Part shown: positions 1 through 12,188 of the stretch, one piece after another
How positions within the stretch are numbered: position 1 is the first letter of the stretch
Layout: every line of letters begins with the position of its first letter
Assembly (NCBI GenBank): GCA_014904845.1
Contig: MU119240.1
Coordinates: forward strand, 124,001-188,000
Reading direction: 5' to 3'
From: Acephala macrosclerotiorum
Lineage: Eukaryota; Ascomycota; Leotiomycetes; Helotiales; Mollisiaceae
DNA length: 64,000 nucleotides
The notes under the pieces: generated by a model
Told to the model about the DNA's origin: nothing
Databases searched by the model: none
The model's input: only the letters and a program-made list of their open reading frames with translations
Translations under genes and position numbers: made by a program

Positions 1-55
1 CTGAACTGTACGCACCCCCACCACTAAAGCTGAATATCTACTGACAAGGCCGCAG

Positions 56-2986
56 GGCGCCATGGAGATATCGAGGATACCCTTCTTACTATCATGATGT
101 CGCGGGCGGCAGGCGGAAAGAAATTCGACAAGATGAATGTAGCTCGCGTCTACTTTGGCAACTGGCTTCGAGACTACTGTGAGTGAACCGACTCTTGGCA
201 GAAGGAAATCAGGATTCGCAAATGTACCAGACCTCAAGCTGACTCTGCTTCTGTACAGCCCAGGCAATCGATGTTGGTACTGTCAAATATGTATCCGCCG
301 AAGCTATCCGCATCCTCCTCTGGGTCCTCGGTTTCATGACATTTGGATATGGCACAAAGGAATTCGAAGTCACCGCAGAGCGTCTTGGCTGTTACCGCCC
401 CGAAGACCACATCGACAATCCCAAAGACTACGCCGATAATCTCGATGCTACGCAATATGATCCGAGACTTCGCGGACCGGTCAACGAACGCGTGGAGTTG
501 GCGATTGATCCCAGAACTGGGCTGAAGAACTATATTGCAAACGAGCAAGCTGGTATCATGACCTCGGCCCTGCACGTCCGCAAGCTCTTTGGAAAGTGCA
601 TTCAACTTGGCAGATCATATGCTCACAGCAGAAACAAGGATGAGCTCTATGAATCTCTACGTCTCTTGGGAACTGGTCTTCATTGTCTGGAAGGTAAGCG
701 AGCATTTCCTTTCCAAAAAATTTGAAGCTGATTGTATCAGATTACTCTGCTCACAGCAACTACACCGAACTTGCGCTCATTGAAATGGGCGAGCGTGATA
801 TATTCCCCCATGTTGGCCGCAACACAAGTATCCGTCTTCAAGGCGCTCAACATCCTGTCTATCCTATTGTTACCGGGACATTTGGTGGTGTTGACTTCCT
901 TCACTCGGTCATGGGAGAGTTTGACGACAAGGCCACCCAAAGCGAAATCCAGGAACTCGAGGGCTCACTGCAAAACAACAATAGCGCCGATACTAGTATG
1001 CTCAAGCAACTCTTGAGCTCAATCCCTTCTGGTATCTTCAAAGGCAAAGACGAGGCTGGCAAGGCGGACGAACTTCAAGCCAATGCTACAGCAGCACAAA
1101 TGAACCAGATGCGCGTCTCTCCCCGTCAACCTGAAGAGTTCACTCGACAAATGCAACAGACTGTCAAGGAGATCTACCCCATTATCCAATGGCACGACGA
1201 AATCATGCAATCGATCACTGAGACTATTGAGAAGATTCCAATCCTCCCAGACTTGATTGAGAACCTCGAAAACCAAGTCAACATCTTCGTCTTCTCACTT
1301 CTCGCCCCATTCGTGGTACCAATCATCGACCAGATCAAGACGGAGTTGAACGAAGGCTCATCCGAGATCATCCAAAGCAGCAAGGACAAGCAATTGATCG
1401 TTTTCAACGACCCCAATTCCTCCGACCCCACTCACTCCATGCTCTCTAAGGACCACTTCTCCAACGTTCTGAACGAACCAGCTGGCAAGATCGCCTCTCA
1501 AGTCCTGAAATGGGCTGTGCCACAACTCATGCTCGCAATTGACGATCAGAACGTCGACCCAGACCGCACCATCAACCGAATCATCAACGGTGTCTTCCAT
1601 CACCCTGCTCAACGTCAAATGGGTGATGATGGAGCAGCTGAAGGTCGTCGTCTCATGTTCGGCGTTGTCGAGCAATGGTGGCGAGGAAAGTCACAATATG
1701 AGCAGGACAGTCTCAGACGACAGCTCAGCAGAGAAGGAGTCCAGAATGGCGAAAACCACAAGGAAGGTGTTCATGACACTGGTCATGGATGTGGCAAGCC
1801 TCTTGGCATGGCTAAGTCTGCTGGTGGCGCAGGCAACACTGCTGCTGGTGCATTGATGGGTGGTCTCTCATCTGCTCTCTCCGGAGGCTCTTCTTCCGGT
1901 GGTGGGTTTGGCGGCCAATCTGGCGGTTATGGAGGAGCCTCTAGCCCTGGCATCAGCAAGTTCGCCGAAGAAGCAGTCGGAGGCGGAGCTCTAGGTAGTA
2001 TCGTCGGCGGTCTCGCAGGAGTTGTAGGGGGTGGTCTTCTCTCTGGCGCATTCGGTGGTCCCGAGAAGCCAGAAACCAAGACCTACGGCTCTCAAGGCTA
2101 CACTCAAGGCGGCGGATACCAACAGAACTATACCGAAGTCGGCCACTCTGGAGACCAATACGCTCAAGCTCAGGTTTCTCAGACTCAGTACCCCGGTGGA
2201 GGCCGCCAGACTGATTACCAGCGTTACGAGCAATCAAATACTGGCGGTGGTGGCTATGGATTTGAAGAGCGTGTTCAGACTCAACCTATATACGGAGGTG
2301 GCTATGAACAAACTACTGAGCGAATCACCCAACGCCCAGGCTATGAGGCTGAGACCGAGACTTGGAGACAACACAAGAAGAGCGATGATGAAGATAGTGA
2401 TGATTCCTACAAGAAGCGAGAGAAGAAGAAGCATCACAAGAAGCATCATTCTGGCTCCGGAGGCGAAGGCTATGGAGGTCGAGTTGAGGAATCTGAGGCT
2501 CGTAGAGAGGACTTTGGTGGGAGAGGAGGTGGATATGGAGGTGGTGGATATGGAGAGCGTGAGAGATTTGAGGAACGACGTGAAGAGCCACGACGTCAAG
2601 AGTACGGCCGCAGGGATGAGTACGGAGGACGAGGTGGCTTTGGAGGCGGATTCCAAGAGCGACCACCGCCACCGCGTGAGGAGTTTGGTGGAAGAGGCGG
2701 CTATGGAGGTGGTGGCTTCGAGGAGCGCGGTGAGCGTTTTGAAGAACCGCCCCGTCAAGAATATGGAGGTGGTCGAGGTGGATTTGGAGGAGGAGATGAG
2801 TATGGAGGTGGTAGAGGAGGCTTTGGTGGAGGATATCAAGAGCCGCCCAGACAGGAATATGGAGGAGGAAACGAGGCTGGTTGGGGCGAGAGAAGAGAGG
2901 AAGAGCAGCAAGAGGAGTACCGTGAGGAGAGACGTGAGGAGGAGTATGGCGAGAGACGTGAGGGCGGTGGCGGTTGGTTCTCTTGA
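56..2986 (+). CDS. het-c: HET-C heterokaryon incompatibility protein, 3' part (5' end outside window)
   Basis: Glycine-rich HET-C family protein (Pfam Het-C), a self/non-self recognition factor in fungal heterokaryon incompatibility. Three exons are visible: 56-178, 259-693 and 741-2986. The left edge lies in an intron with a ctgac branch near 41-45 and a cag acceptor at 53-55. Splicing gives an open frame with family motifs: RHGDIED, VYFGNWLRDYSQA, RPEDHIDNPKDYAD, NERVELAIDPRTGLKNYIAN and LHCLEDYSAHSNYTELALIE. After about codon 380 the protein becomes low complexity, first Gly/Ser-rich, then charged (KKHHKKHH), then many YGGGRGGFGG-like units with acidic/Arg spacers up to the stop. The N-terminus, including any signal peptide, is missing. 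In Neurospora the allele-specific segment lies within the Het-C domain; I cannot assign an allele here. Family assignment is secure. Confidence 0.93.
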
Positions 2987-5900
2987 GCGGGCAAAAGCGT
3001 GCTGCTTGCATGAGCGAGACATAAGTAAGGTGTAAATAGTGATATTGATGTTATGCTATTGAGATGAGTCTATAAAGATACCAAAAGCAATATGATGCAT
3101 TGTGCTCGATGCCCCCTTTCCCTTCGCCTTGCTCTGTTCATGGAAACAGACATTCTCGTCGTCAAAATGTCTATCAACAGGAAAGTCATGAGGTTACCAT
3201 TCATTTTTTATCTTCCCTTGAAATAGTAAGTACAAACATTTGTATTCCCAAAAATTTTCTAAAAATACTAATATTTTACCAGCTTTTACAATTTCTTCCG
3301 CCCCTTTCATCGAACCTTTCATCCTCACTATCAACAACTTCCCATAGAGTTGACAACGAACCAACTTTTGACAGCAAACACACGCCAACCTTCTATAACC
3401 CTTCTGCCTACCTGTCCAAAACAGAAATTCCCTCAAACACGGACCCAAGAAGAGCCATCAACCAACCCCCATAATAGCGAACAGCGTCCTGGACTTCGTG
3501 ACCCAGCAATTCCCCTTGGCTGATGTTAGGCTCTTCGTTTCCATCATGCGCTAGTCCTAATGCCGTAATTTAGGCGACTTTTATATAGCTAAGAAAGGGG
3601 AGAGTGGCGGTTGAGGCGTGAGTCATAGGGTTAGTGAGTGAGTGAATTGGTAAATAAAAGGAAATTTTCTTTGAGAGGTAAAATTGCCTTATTTTCTCCA
3701 TTCGTGTTACTTCTCTTTGTTCGAGCCACGGCTCAAAGTATCATGTGAGCAAAGTGATCAATCGGCCTCCTAGCTCAACTTTTCGAATTTTCAATCGTAT
3801 AAACACTGCCTTTCTAAGCTGGAAAGTATAGCAGATGGGGGGCCATCAAGCCATAGATTGGTTTTTTGAAGTTCTGGGTGGAGTGAAGGACAGTATGCAC
3901 TGGATCGTGAGAGAGCAAATTGCGCTCAAGTCTTATGTTGGCGTATGCTTCCGATTGGAATCTCTGCAGACTTGGGATTGATTTCTGGAGAGGTTTGCTA
4001 TCGTTGTCAAGGTTCTTGCCCTCTTTCTATCCTTTCCTCTTTCATTCATTCTGATGCGAGTGACAGCAAACTAACTGTTGACAGCAAACTCATCCCGTCC
4101 ATGGCGTCTAATAGATCCTTATCCTACTCCTAACTCGCACACACGTCAGCTGACGGCATCAGCTTCCTAATATGCGCTCTGGGACAGTTCCAAATAGTTA
4201 CATCGTTGCTCGGCAAGGACCACAGTTCCTGTACTTCAAAATAGTCGACGTCGAAACGGTACTATCGTTTCCGCATCCCATAGCCGAGCGGTATTTATCG
4301 TCGGCGAGAGGGGAAAGGAGACGAAGAGTAAAACGAGGCTATCCTTTGTGAGTCAATAAGCAAGTGAAAGCCTTCCGACCGTTAGGATCGCGACTTCCCA
4401 AAGTCGCGAATGACTCACAGCGTTCCTATTCATGATAATCTCTGGTTTCTACCAGTATAAATAACGGTCTGATTATGGATAAGGAGGAACTCTTTCCCGT
4501 ATGGAGAAGGAAACATATAGAGTCCAGGCCTACGTACGGATTAAGGGCTACGCTCAAAGGGGATATATTGAAATATACGAGGCGCTTATCTTACCGCTAC
4601 TAAATGTGGACTGGGTTGTAATCGTCTTGGGGTGTTTATTATCATTCTTTTCAAGTTGTTGTCAATATGTGTATTGTTGTTTCATTTGTTATGCGGGGCT
4701 GAGTCCTACCCCTCTATCCCAGTAGTGTCTTTCACTCGTCCTACCAAAATCAAATAAAGCTGTGAACTGGCGACTTACCACGTCGTCTATGTGATTGTAC
4801 AGACCACGTTTAGTCGTTGGAAAGTATCCCATTGTCTGAGTATAAGTTAGGACTTGCACCCAACAGGTCACTAGTCTAGTTGCAAGCAAACGCATTCTCG
4901 CCGACTTCTCACAGGTATAAAAATCATACTTTGTCTCGCACGGAACGATACAGTAGCTCGCAACTTTGTACGAGAAACACAGGCAGTCTTCAGGGAATTG
5001 GCCACAAAAGAAGGAATGGCCGCAGTTAAGTGCCTGCTCATAGTCCGAAGGAAACTTTCAGTGAGTGAGTGGGAGAGCTACTATTTGAATACTCACAGAC
5101 GTTGGGCTCCGAGTAGCAGATTAGGCTGCCCTGAAAAGTGTTGCTGTCAAGCACGTTTCTCGTTGTCATCTCGAGTCTCGAGGTTGGCTGATATTTTTCG
5201 CTCCATCCCAGCTCGCTGAAGAACGAAGTAGGAAATTAATAACGCGCGATACATCTTGACAGCAATTGCGATTATGGAACCAAAATGAGTTGCAAAATTT
5301 CGTTAACGGGAAAAAATCGAGCAGACTTTGAATCTCATAGCAACCATGGGATCGCCATCTTGCCTAAAAAGACGTTCTCCATGCCGTCGGCAATAGATTC
5401 AAAGTCCTTTATAACCAGGTGCGTCTTGAGTTCCTTGAGCTTGCACTTTACTGGTCGTGCTTGCTAGAAGGAGAATCACATGTACCTCGCCCACTCTTTC
5501 CGTTCTCCCAAATCCGGCATCAAGAGTCGTGGATCATGGGAGATTTTTCAGAGGCTATTCAGACATTGTGCTAGGATTGGAGAAAGTTTTTGGACATTAA
5601 AGAGTGTAGTTGCTCCATGTAGATCTTCGAAGTTCTTCGACCCGAATCATGTTTGAAGCTTGGACGCGTTGGACTGGGCGTGAAGGAGAATTCAAGACAG
5701 CAAAAGTTCACTGCCTCCTATATATGGGCGGCAAGATGTTTGATCGAGGTCTACAGAGCTGAAGGTGGAGAAGTGAACGAGCCTGGATAGCGGGAGATTC
5801 ACACCTTCAAAAAAGTCCCACTAGACCTGAATCTTCATTCACCGAGCCTTCCCATCCATTTTAGAGCTCCAGTGGTAGATAAACCATTCTCACATGTCTC

Positions 5901-6711
5901 TCAAATCTAGGGGACGAAGGAGAAGGATAAGGAGCTGTTGAGGGCGTGGGTAGGGAAGGGTGGGGGCGGGGGCGGGGTTATGAGAGCGGCTGATTGGTCT
6001 CTCCCTATTTTGCATTCAAGGGAGATCGGATGATGTATCCTCAGCTTCAAGGTTTCTCTTTTTGCCATGTTACTATCTCGCTAGGATTTGGTGTCAAGCG
6101 TTTTGTGGCTATCAACTTGTGGATTGTGTTACGAGGTGGAGGGGCTTTTCTCCCAATTCCACGTCAACCTTTATAAAAGCTGAGATCTTGATCTCTCGCG
6201 TCCTTGAAGTAAAGGCGAAACCGCCAAAATGAAGATTGACAGTAGTTGATATCACTTGACATTAAACACTCTTCAAGAAATAGACGAGGTGAAGTTAGTG
6301 GGAGAAAGCGGAATTTGCTGACTTTTTAGGCTCTGGGTCCAAGAAGTTACGATTTTGTGCAAAATTGAATCACTCGAAGTGAGCATGTTTGGATGCAAAG
6401 GGTCAATTGTAAGAATGGAAAGTAAGAAGTGCTTCTCATCGCCATCGCGAGAGCTGTAGATACCATTATGATTTAGCGAGTAGTGAGCTGAAGATATAGG
6501 GAGTAGACAGCCTAGAGGTGCCACAGACACAGGAATTTAGTGGCTGGATCGCCTAGTCCGCTTTGGGAGTAGCACCAAATCTAGCGCGAGGAGCTGGATG
6601 TCATTTGAGTCAAGCATTCCCTCAGGCAAGCAACATTTCTTGAAACTTTCAATCTCGTTCTCACGACTCCCAAGTCCTTTGTTCGGAAGATACGGAGTGC
6701 CTTGCCTCACG
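2987..6711. other. Gene-free region between het-c and the HET-domain gene
   Basis: About 3.7 kb holding only short ORFs without recognisable motifs or coherent splicing. It contains a perfect hairpin at 4388-4409 (listed separately) and a TATA-like tataaataac near 4455, followed by a 42-codon ATG frame at 4472 that I cannot support as a gene. The region probably holds the het-c 3' UTR and the promoter of the HET gene. Confidence 0.6.
4388..4409. repeat. Perfect 9-bp inverted repeat (hairpin)
   Basis: tcgcgactt, a ccca loop, then aagtcgcga. It sits in otherwise unexplained intergenic DNA, roughly 45-65 bp before a TATA-like sequence, so it could be a dimeric regulator site. No function is assigned. 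Confidence 0.5.
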
Positions 6712-8804
6712 ATGAGGCTTCTAGATGCCAGGACTCGGCAATTGCGAGAATTCATGGGTGATGAGAATGCACCGCGCTATGCAATCCTCTCACACACATG
6801 GGGAGAAGACGAGATCACATTCCAAGGCCTCAACCAACGTAATGCTAAGAGAAAGGCTGGATATACCAAGATTGAGTATTCTTGTGTCCAGGCTCTCAAA
6901 GATGGACTTGACTGGGTGTGGATTGATACGTAAGTTCTGAAAGATGTTATTGGTCTATTCGCTGAGACTACACAGTTGCTGCATAGACAAGTCAAGCAGC
7001 GCAGAGCTTTCTGAAGCTATCAACTCCATGTTTCGATGGTATCAAAAGGCTGTCATTTGCTATGTCTACTTGTCAGACTATTCCAGAGACAATATCCCTG
7101 CCGACGGCCCCGCAGAGGAATTCGGACAATGCCGCTGGTTTACCAGAGGATGGACCCTCCAAGAGCTTTTGGCGCCTAAAACTATCATCTTCTACTCCAA
7201 GACCTGGGTCAATCTGGGGACTAAACATGGCCTATGCAGTATGCTGTCAAACATTACTGGGATTGAGTCAGAAACCCTGAAGTCCGAACCATTGAATCGC
7301 GTTAGTATTGCAAGGAGAATGTCCTGGGCTGCCAAGAGAACAACGACCAGGACCGAAGATCTTGCATACTGTCTTCTCGGCATATTCGACGTCAATATGC
7401 CTTTGTTATATGGCGAAGGAGAGAAGGCTTTCTTCCGTTTGCAAGAGGAAATCATCAAATCATCTTCCGATCAATCAATATTTGCCTGGGGAGACTCGCC
7501 GATCATTACCATGGACTCGTACTTTGAAGAGGCTGACATGCCCCGACCTTATTCTGGTATAGCTCGAGACCCATTGCATGGGTTGTTGGCCGAGTCTCCT
7601 TTAGATTTTAAGAATAGCGGGATCGTCGATTCGCTCAACCAATGGGAACTCCAACGCCGTGGTTGGGAGCCCAAGCCAATAACTATTCACAACAGGATTG
7701 TTTATATTGATCTCCCAATTGTCAAAGTAACCATTAAGCTGGTAGGTTCTGAAAACCCAGAGGTCGAAGTTGCTTGTGCGGCCCTCGGTAAGTCTCTCTT
7801 TCTCGAAGCGAAGTTTCCTCTTCTTTGATTGTCGTCTCCGGAACTTTGAGATGCATGTCTATCCCATGCCAATGTCCCACCTTTGCTGGGATTTCTGCAA
7901 AGGTCTGAGAGATTTATACTGACTTCGAGATTTTGTGGAAATAGGGTGCCGCAGGCGTGATCGGTACGCTATTGACACTGCAAACTACATTGGCCTGCCA
8001 CTCAAGGCTTTGAACAATGGAATGTTCGTTCGCAGTCAGGACAACAAGCTTATACTTATTCCGAAAGTGCCATATCTCAACGGAATTGCGGTAGTAAAAC
8101 CTAAGGTACAACATCTCAGTCTTGCAATTTCTTCGAGGATACGACGGGATTTTGCCTTTCTAGAGCAATACTCAGCTCGCTACTTTTTACGTCCAGAGAT
8201 ACCCTCTCTAGGGTCTGGTTTGTATCTATCTCATGTTCACTGCAGTCCCTTGACAAATTACGACAAGCAAGGTGGAATGATTTGGAGCGATCAGAGTTTT
8301 GATTGCTTGGCGGCATGTCTGTATTTCAGATTCAACATAGGAGCACCCCCGTTCGCTGTGGTCATATCAGGTAGTTCACTGCGGCACACGAGCTTGGAAT
8401 ATTCGGGCACACTCGATATTATTTACGTTTATGCAAAAGTACTGCCAGAGGACTATGATTCGATTCAAGATTCAACGTCCAGCTTTTTCGATGACGTTCA
8501 AACGGACAACTCGGGATGGGACAGATTGTCAGAGCCAGACATCAGCTGCAGCCCAAAGGATCGCCGAAAGGCACCTGGGCGACAGATGAAGCTTCTCGTA
8601 AGCGACAAAATTGAAGTCGTTATTACTGCGCAGTGGTACGATTGGCAAGGCTGGTGGCATGAAGATTTGACTATTGAGGTACTTGAGACGGCCCCTACGC
8701 GAAGCTGCAAACCGGCAAACAAGATCTATGAACAGGAGAATTATCTCAAGCGGAGATCAGAAGGAAGTCAGGACGCTCAGAGAAAACGAAACAATCTCGG
8801 CTAG
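6712..8804 (+). CDS. HET-domain heterokaryon incompatibility protein
   Basis: Three exons (6712-6929, 6976-7787, 7945-8804) splice in frame to 629 aa. The N-terminal HET domain (about residues 1-175) begins MRLLDART and shows the family signatures YAILSHTWG, EITFQ, GLDWVWIDTCCIDK, SSAELSEAINSMFRWY, FTRGWTLQELLAPK and, after the domain, EDLAYCLLGIFDVNMPLLYGE and FFRLQEEIIK. The later part (PRPYSGIARDPLHGLLAESP onward) resembles the DUF8212 region that often follows HET. HET proteins trigger incompatibility cell death when non-self alleles meet. The first intron falls exactly inside the WIDT/CCIDK motif, which supports the model. ATG 6712 is chosen because it begins the conserved MRLLDART motif; an in-frame upstream ATG at 6598 is less likely. 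It lies about 3.7 kb downstream of het-c on the same strand. Confidence 0.92.
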
Positions 8805-9097
8805 CAAGGTAGCAGAGAAGCAAACTCTCGGAACTTTGACGGATTGTTAATTGATCGAGACTTAACTACAACAAAGATTCAAGGCAGCGAATTCGCCGCT
8901 GTACGATGATTCGAAAGATGAAATGCTGATGTGAGTACGGAGATTTTAAAGCTTAGGAGACAATTGTCCTTACTGTACATTGAGAACGCAAAGCTGATGG
9001 CTTGAGCTCTCTAGTTGCCATACATTCCACCACCTCTATGCCATATCTAGGCGGCTTTTCGATACCTCCTCGACCTTCACGACTTTTAATGTTGAAA

Positions 9098-10123
9098 TCA
9101 TCTCCCGACTATATCATACAAACATCCTACCATCGCCTCCAACCCCTCACTTCCATTGAATCTACTCACACTGACCCTCACCCACAACTTCTTCTCAATC
9201 GCCGGGTTCGGGACCCTCATCCCCACAACACCTGGCACCCAATCCACCATCCTAAACCCACAACGCTCTACATACTTGCTCGCGCCGTTCACCAACTCAA
9301 TTGGTCCCGCATGGGCTCTCTCCTCTGCACACCATTTTGGAGAACAAGACTTACGGCCATCATTGCTGGAGGTAGTGCATGTTTCCCCGCATTCATATTC
9401 CTCCCAGTGACAGGACGAAAGCCAACCGTGTATTGTCCCATAGAGGGTATTGTCGACGTTGGAGAACGGACGGTCGTACGCTGGGTAGTGGTTTATGCAG
9501 GGAAATGCGGAGGCGGTACTGCTGAGAGCCAGAATCGAGACTACGGCAACTGCAAGGAGGGGCTGCCTGCTCTGGCCATTGCCGCGGACCCCGCGTTGTC
9601 GAGCCCGTGGACGTGGGCATTCGAAGGAACACGTTGAGAAGAGGCCGAATGCCACGAGATAGGCGAGGATGGCGAAGACGGGAGTCAAGATGTACCAAAA
9701 CTTAAGGTAGAACCGTTTCGAGGCCAGAGCTTCATCCTTGTAGATGTCTCCAAGAGTTGACAGACATGGTGCTGGGTAGCGGTCTTCCCAGTACCAAATC
9801 TTCGAGGCTTCGCAGATGGTTCCTGGGACCCCGAGGCTGGTCCTTTGACATGCATCGGCGATCACGTCCACGTAGAGGCAATCGGTACAGCCTTTATAGC
9901 AGAGATCATAGCTTTGATAAGCTTTATCTATCCAGTAGTAGTCGTCTTGCGAGACTTTGGCAGTAGAGACAAGGTGCTTGACGAAGAGTATCCATGCCAC
10001 TGTGGCAAGGATACTAGGGACGAGGCTAAGGACAGCTGGCCAAGGCGACTCCGGCTTTGGCCGCCGAAAATCCGAGGTATGGTACATTTTTTGACCCTGG
10101 GAGGAATTCGGTGGAGATGGCAA
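9098..10123 (-). CDS. Orphan cysteine-rich membrane protein
   Basis: A single-exon frame of 341 aa; I do not recognise the family. The architecture is clear. There is a short basic N-terminus, a hydrophobic segment at about 28-50 (AVLSLVPSILATVAWILFV), and a first extracytoplasmic-looking block with about six cysteines (LCYKGCTDC, ADACQ, GTICEAS, APCLSTL). A second hydrophobic segment follows at about 140-163 (FWYILTPVFAILAYLVAFG), then a basic loop (RPRARQRGVRG), a third hydrophobic segment at about 187-206, and a second Cys-rich block (SSCHWEEYECGETC, SCSPKWCAEE, ERCGF). The two Cys-rich blocks suggest disulfide-bonded loops outside the membrane. The gene is convergent with the HET-domain gene, about 290 bp from its end. 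The overlapping plus-strand ORFs look like shadows. Confidence 0.7.
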   Translation of the reverse strand: MPSPPNSSQGQKMYHTSDFRRPKPESPWPAVLSLVPSILATVAWILFVKHLVSTAKVSQDDYYWIDKAYQSYDLCYKGCTDCLYVDVIADACQRTSLGVPGTICEASKIWYWEDRYPAPCLSTLGDIYKDEALASKRFYLKFWYILTPVFAILAYLVAFGLFSTCSFECPRPRARQRGVRGNGQSRQPLLAVAVVSILALSSTASAFPCINHYPAYDRPFSNVDNTLYGTIHGWLSSCHWEEYECGETCTTSSNDGRKSCSPKWCAEERAHAGPIELVNGASKYVERCGFRMVDWVPGVVGMRVPNPAIEKKLWVRVSVSRFNGSEGLEAMVGCLYDIVGR

Positions 10124-11369
10124 TCATATCCTGAAAGACCAACTTTCAAAATTTCGAGGTTGAGGTTGGCGCTGGCTTTTACTCGGTGAGGCTCACTGCA
10201 GTCGGGCGTCGTGCTGACGGCCAGGCTGGAGCTAAATCCATGTTTCAGACATGCCTGTTGGTGCCCGATTATAGGGCTAAAGACACGCCTCATTATGGAA
10301 AATACATCCCATTGGACAGGCAGCTTCGTTCCCATTCGTGAAGCCTCCCCAGAGCGAAGAATTGTTGACTAGAGAATCATGCACGTGACCGTTAGGAGAC
10401 CCCGAATTCATGGCAGCGTCGATGTCAGTATTGCATAGCGATTTCAGACTGAGATGGAGTCGTCAAAATCTTCGGAGATATTGGGAATAAGTGAGCATAC
10501 GACTCATGGAAGGTTATGGTGCGTCATTCTTAGGGGCTTTGGCGACTTTATCCTAGTATTGTTATCACGTGAACGCTTAGCTCTTCCATATTAGGGTTAG
10601 TGCACCGCTACGGTTTTATATATCCTGCGGCAGCGCTCTCTTAGAGAACTTCACTTAGACGAGCACAAGTACTTGCTTGGAGCACCCCTTTACAGACTAC
10701 TTTCTCTATTGTTGACTGGTGAACCGTGAGGGCCTCCCAACTGCCACTGCACTCAATATCCAGGCCCTCCTCCGATTCCATATTATTATGCCGCTTACAT
10801 GGCAGTTAACAACCTTCTCAAACAAAATGTTGATAGACAATGTAAGATGCGTGGGGGGTGAATGTTGAATATCGGCAAGGAGTAAAACTGAGAGTTGGTG
10901 TTGAGGATATCATCTCTCTCACACAACACATTCAAGAGAACTGCTCGTGATTGATATAGGCAAACAAGACCAGCGAGAGATGCTTGATGGCTTCGTGAAC
11001 CGATTGCGGAAGTCACGTAGCATCCCGACATTTCAAGATTAAGAAATGATCGACCACAGCGATTTTCGAGATTTGCAAGATTCGGTACAAGAATTTCTGA
11101 GATCTTGAGGTCCAGATGCGAAGAAGAGAAGCCAAATCTTCTCGCCGAACCCAGATAGGAAGGTATATTCGGATATGCACGTGACAACGTCCTTTCTGTC
11201 TTGGGCCCCCTATTGTGGGTCGCTAAATACGAGGGAAATTTATATAAGGCGGCGTGAGTCACTCCGTACTCTCAAAATTTCACAACGAGTCTTATCAAGG
11301 CCTATAAGCAACCCAACTGTGCTTCAGAACCTCTTCAATTGATACCAGGTTTCCCCTCGATCATTCACA
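10124..11369. other. Intergenic region upstream of the GNAT gene
   Basis: About 1.2 kb containing the promoter of the minus-strand membrane protein and that of the GNAT gene. A ttttatatatcc box near 10615 looks promoter-like but leads to no supportable gene. A 155-codon minus-strand frame (10795-11262) has no recognisable motif and unremarkable composition; it is not called. Confidence 0.5.
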
Positions 11370-12188
11370 ATGGCATCAACTTCCACCGAAGCACCAGCAA
11401 TCGAGACCCACACCGCTTCAGAACCTCAGAAGACATCCCCGAAGTCTCAAGAAGAGTTGATCATCAGGAAAGCTCGACTCTGGGAAGGAGGAGAAATTGG
11501 TCGGATCGCAGCAGCGACCTACAGAGACACCCCACTATCCCAATTCGTCGCACCAAAGCGTTTCCAATACTGGAAAGACTGGGAACGAGGATTCATCCAG
11601 CGAGCTCAAAGGCGGTTGCTTGATCCTCGAAATTTGTCACTTGTGGTCTGTACCAAGAGTAATCCGGGCTTGGCTGTGGGGTATGCGCAGTTTGTTAGAC
11701 TTGGGGACGACGAAGGTGCGAGAAAGCAGATTGAGAGTCACTCTCGATTGCAGAGGGTCGGGCTATGGTTTTTGCGTCTTGGATATGGGGCTTGGTGCTG
11801 GTTGACGAGTGCGTTGATCGGTGATCGATCTGAGGATAAGAAAGCGAATGCGCTGTTCGATGGTTGGACGACTGAGGAGGGGAAAATTCATTGGGACGCT
11901 TGGCCCGAGAGACAGAATAGGTGGCATGTTCAAAGCTGTGTCATCAGGGAAGAATTTCAAGGCAGGAAAGCAGGGAAGAGATTGATGGCTGAGGTAATTC
12001 AGAGGGCTGAAGCTGAGAATGTGGTGGTGGGCCTTGAAGCAAGTAAGGAGGGGGAGCCGATGTATCGGAGTGTTGGATTTGGGCTGTTGGCGAGGTTTAC
12101 GGGAGGTGCTGAGTTTGAGGAGAGGGCTGGAGGGGTGATGATGTATGCACCAAAGGCAAGAAGGAGCGAGTTTGTCAATGTTGATTGA
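11370..12188 (+). CDS. GNAT family N-acetyltransferase
   Basis: A single-exon gene of 272 aa. GNAT enzymes move an acetyl group from acetyl-CoA to amines; the substrate here is unknown. The N-terminus is Thr/Ser/Glu-rich and probably disordered (1-30). The domain begins with LIIRKARLWEGGEIGRIAAA and carries the acetyl-CoA binding motif A as VIREEFQGRKAGKRLM at about residues 192-207, matching the Q/R-x-x-G-x-G/A pattern. It is followed by GLEASKEGEPMYRSVGF, the usual C-terminal beta-strand motif of fungal GNATs. A segment rich in Trp (WFLRLGYGAWCW) lies mid-protein, as in other fungal members of this type. The start has a good context (acaATGg) and follows a plausible leader. Confidence 0.88.
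   Translation: MASTSTEAPAIETHTASEPQKTSPKSQEELIIRKARLWEGGEIGRIAAATYRDTPLSQFVAPKRFQYWKDWERGFIQRAQRRLLDPRNLSLVVCTKSNPGLAVGYAQFVRLGDDEGARKQIESHSRLQRVGLWFLRLGYGAWCWLTSALIGDRSEDKKANALFDGWTTEEGKIHWDAWPERQNRWHVQSCVIREEFQGRKAGKRLMAEVIQRAEAENVVVGLEASKEGEPMYRSVGFGLLARFTGGAEFEERAGGVMMYAPKARRSEFVNVD

Noticed and set aside
2234..3022. Minus-strand 262-codon ORF rich in Ser/Thr/Leu
   Set aside because: It is the antisense shadow of the Gly/Arg/Glu-rich tail of het-c; composition follows directly from the sense codons and no motif is present.
2031..3035. Plus-strand 334-codon ORF in another frame of het-c
   Set aside because: Off-frame reading of the low-complexity tail; the Het-C frame is conserved and spliced.
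9002..9637. Plus-strand 211-codon ORF
   Set aside because: Antisense to the minus-strand membrane protein, which has clear hydrophobic segments and cysteine patterns.
10795..11262. Minus-strand 155-codon ORF
   Set aside because: No motif, no codon or domain support, and it overlaps the GNAT promoter region.
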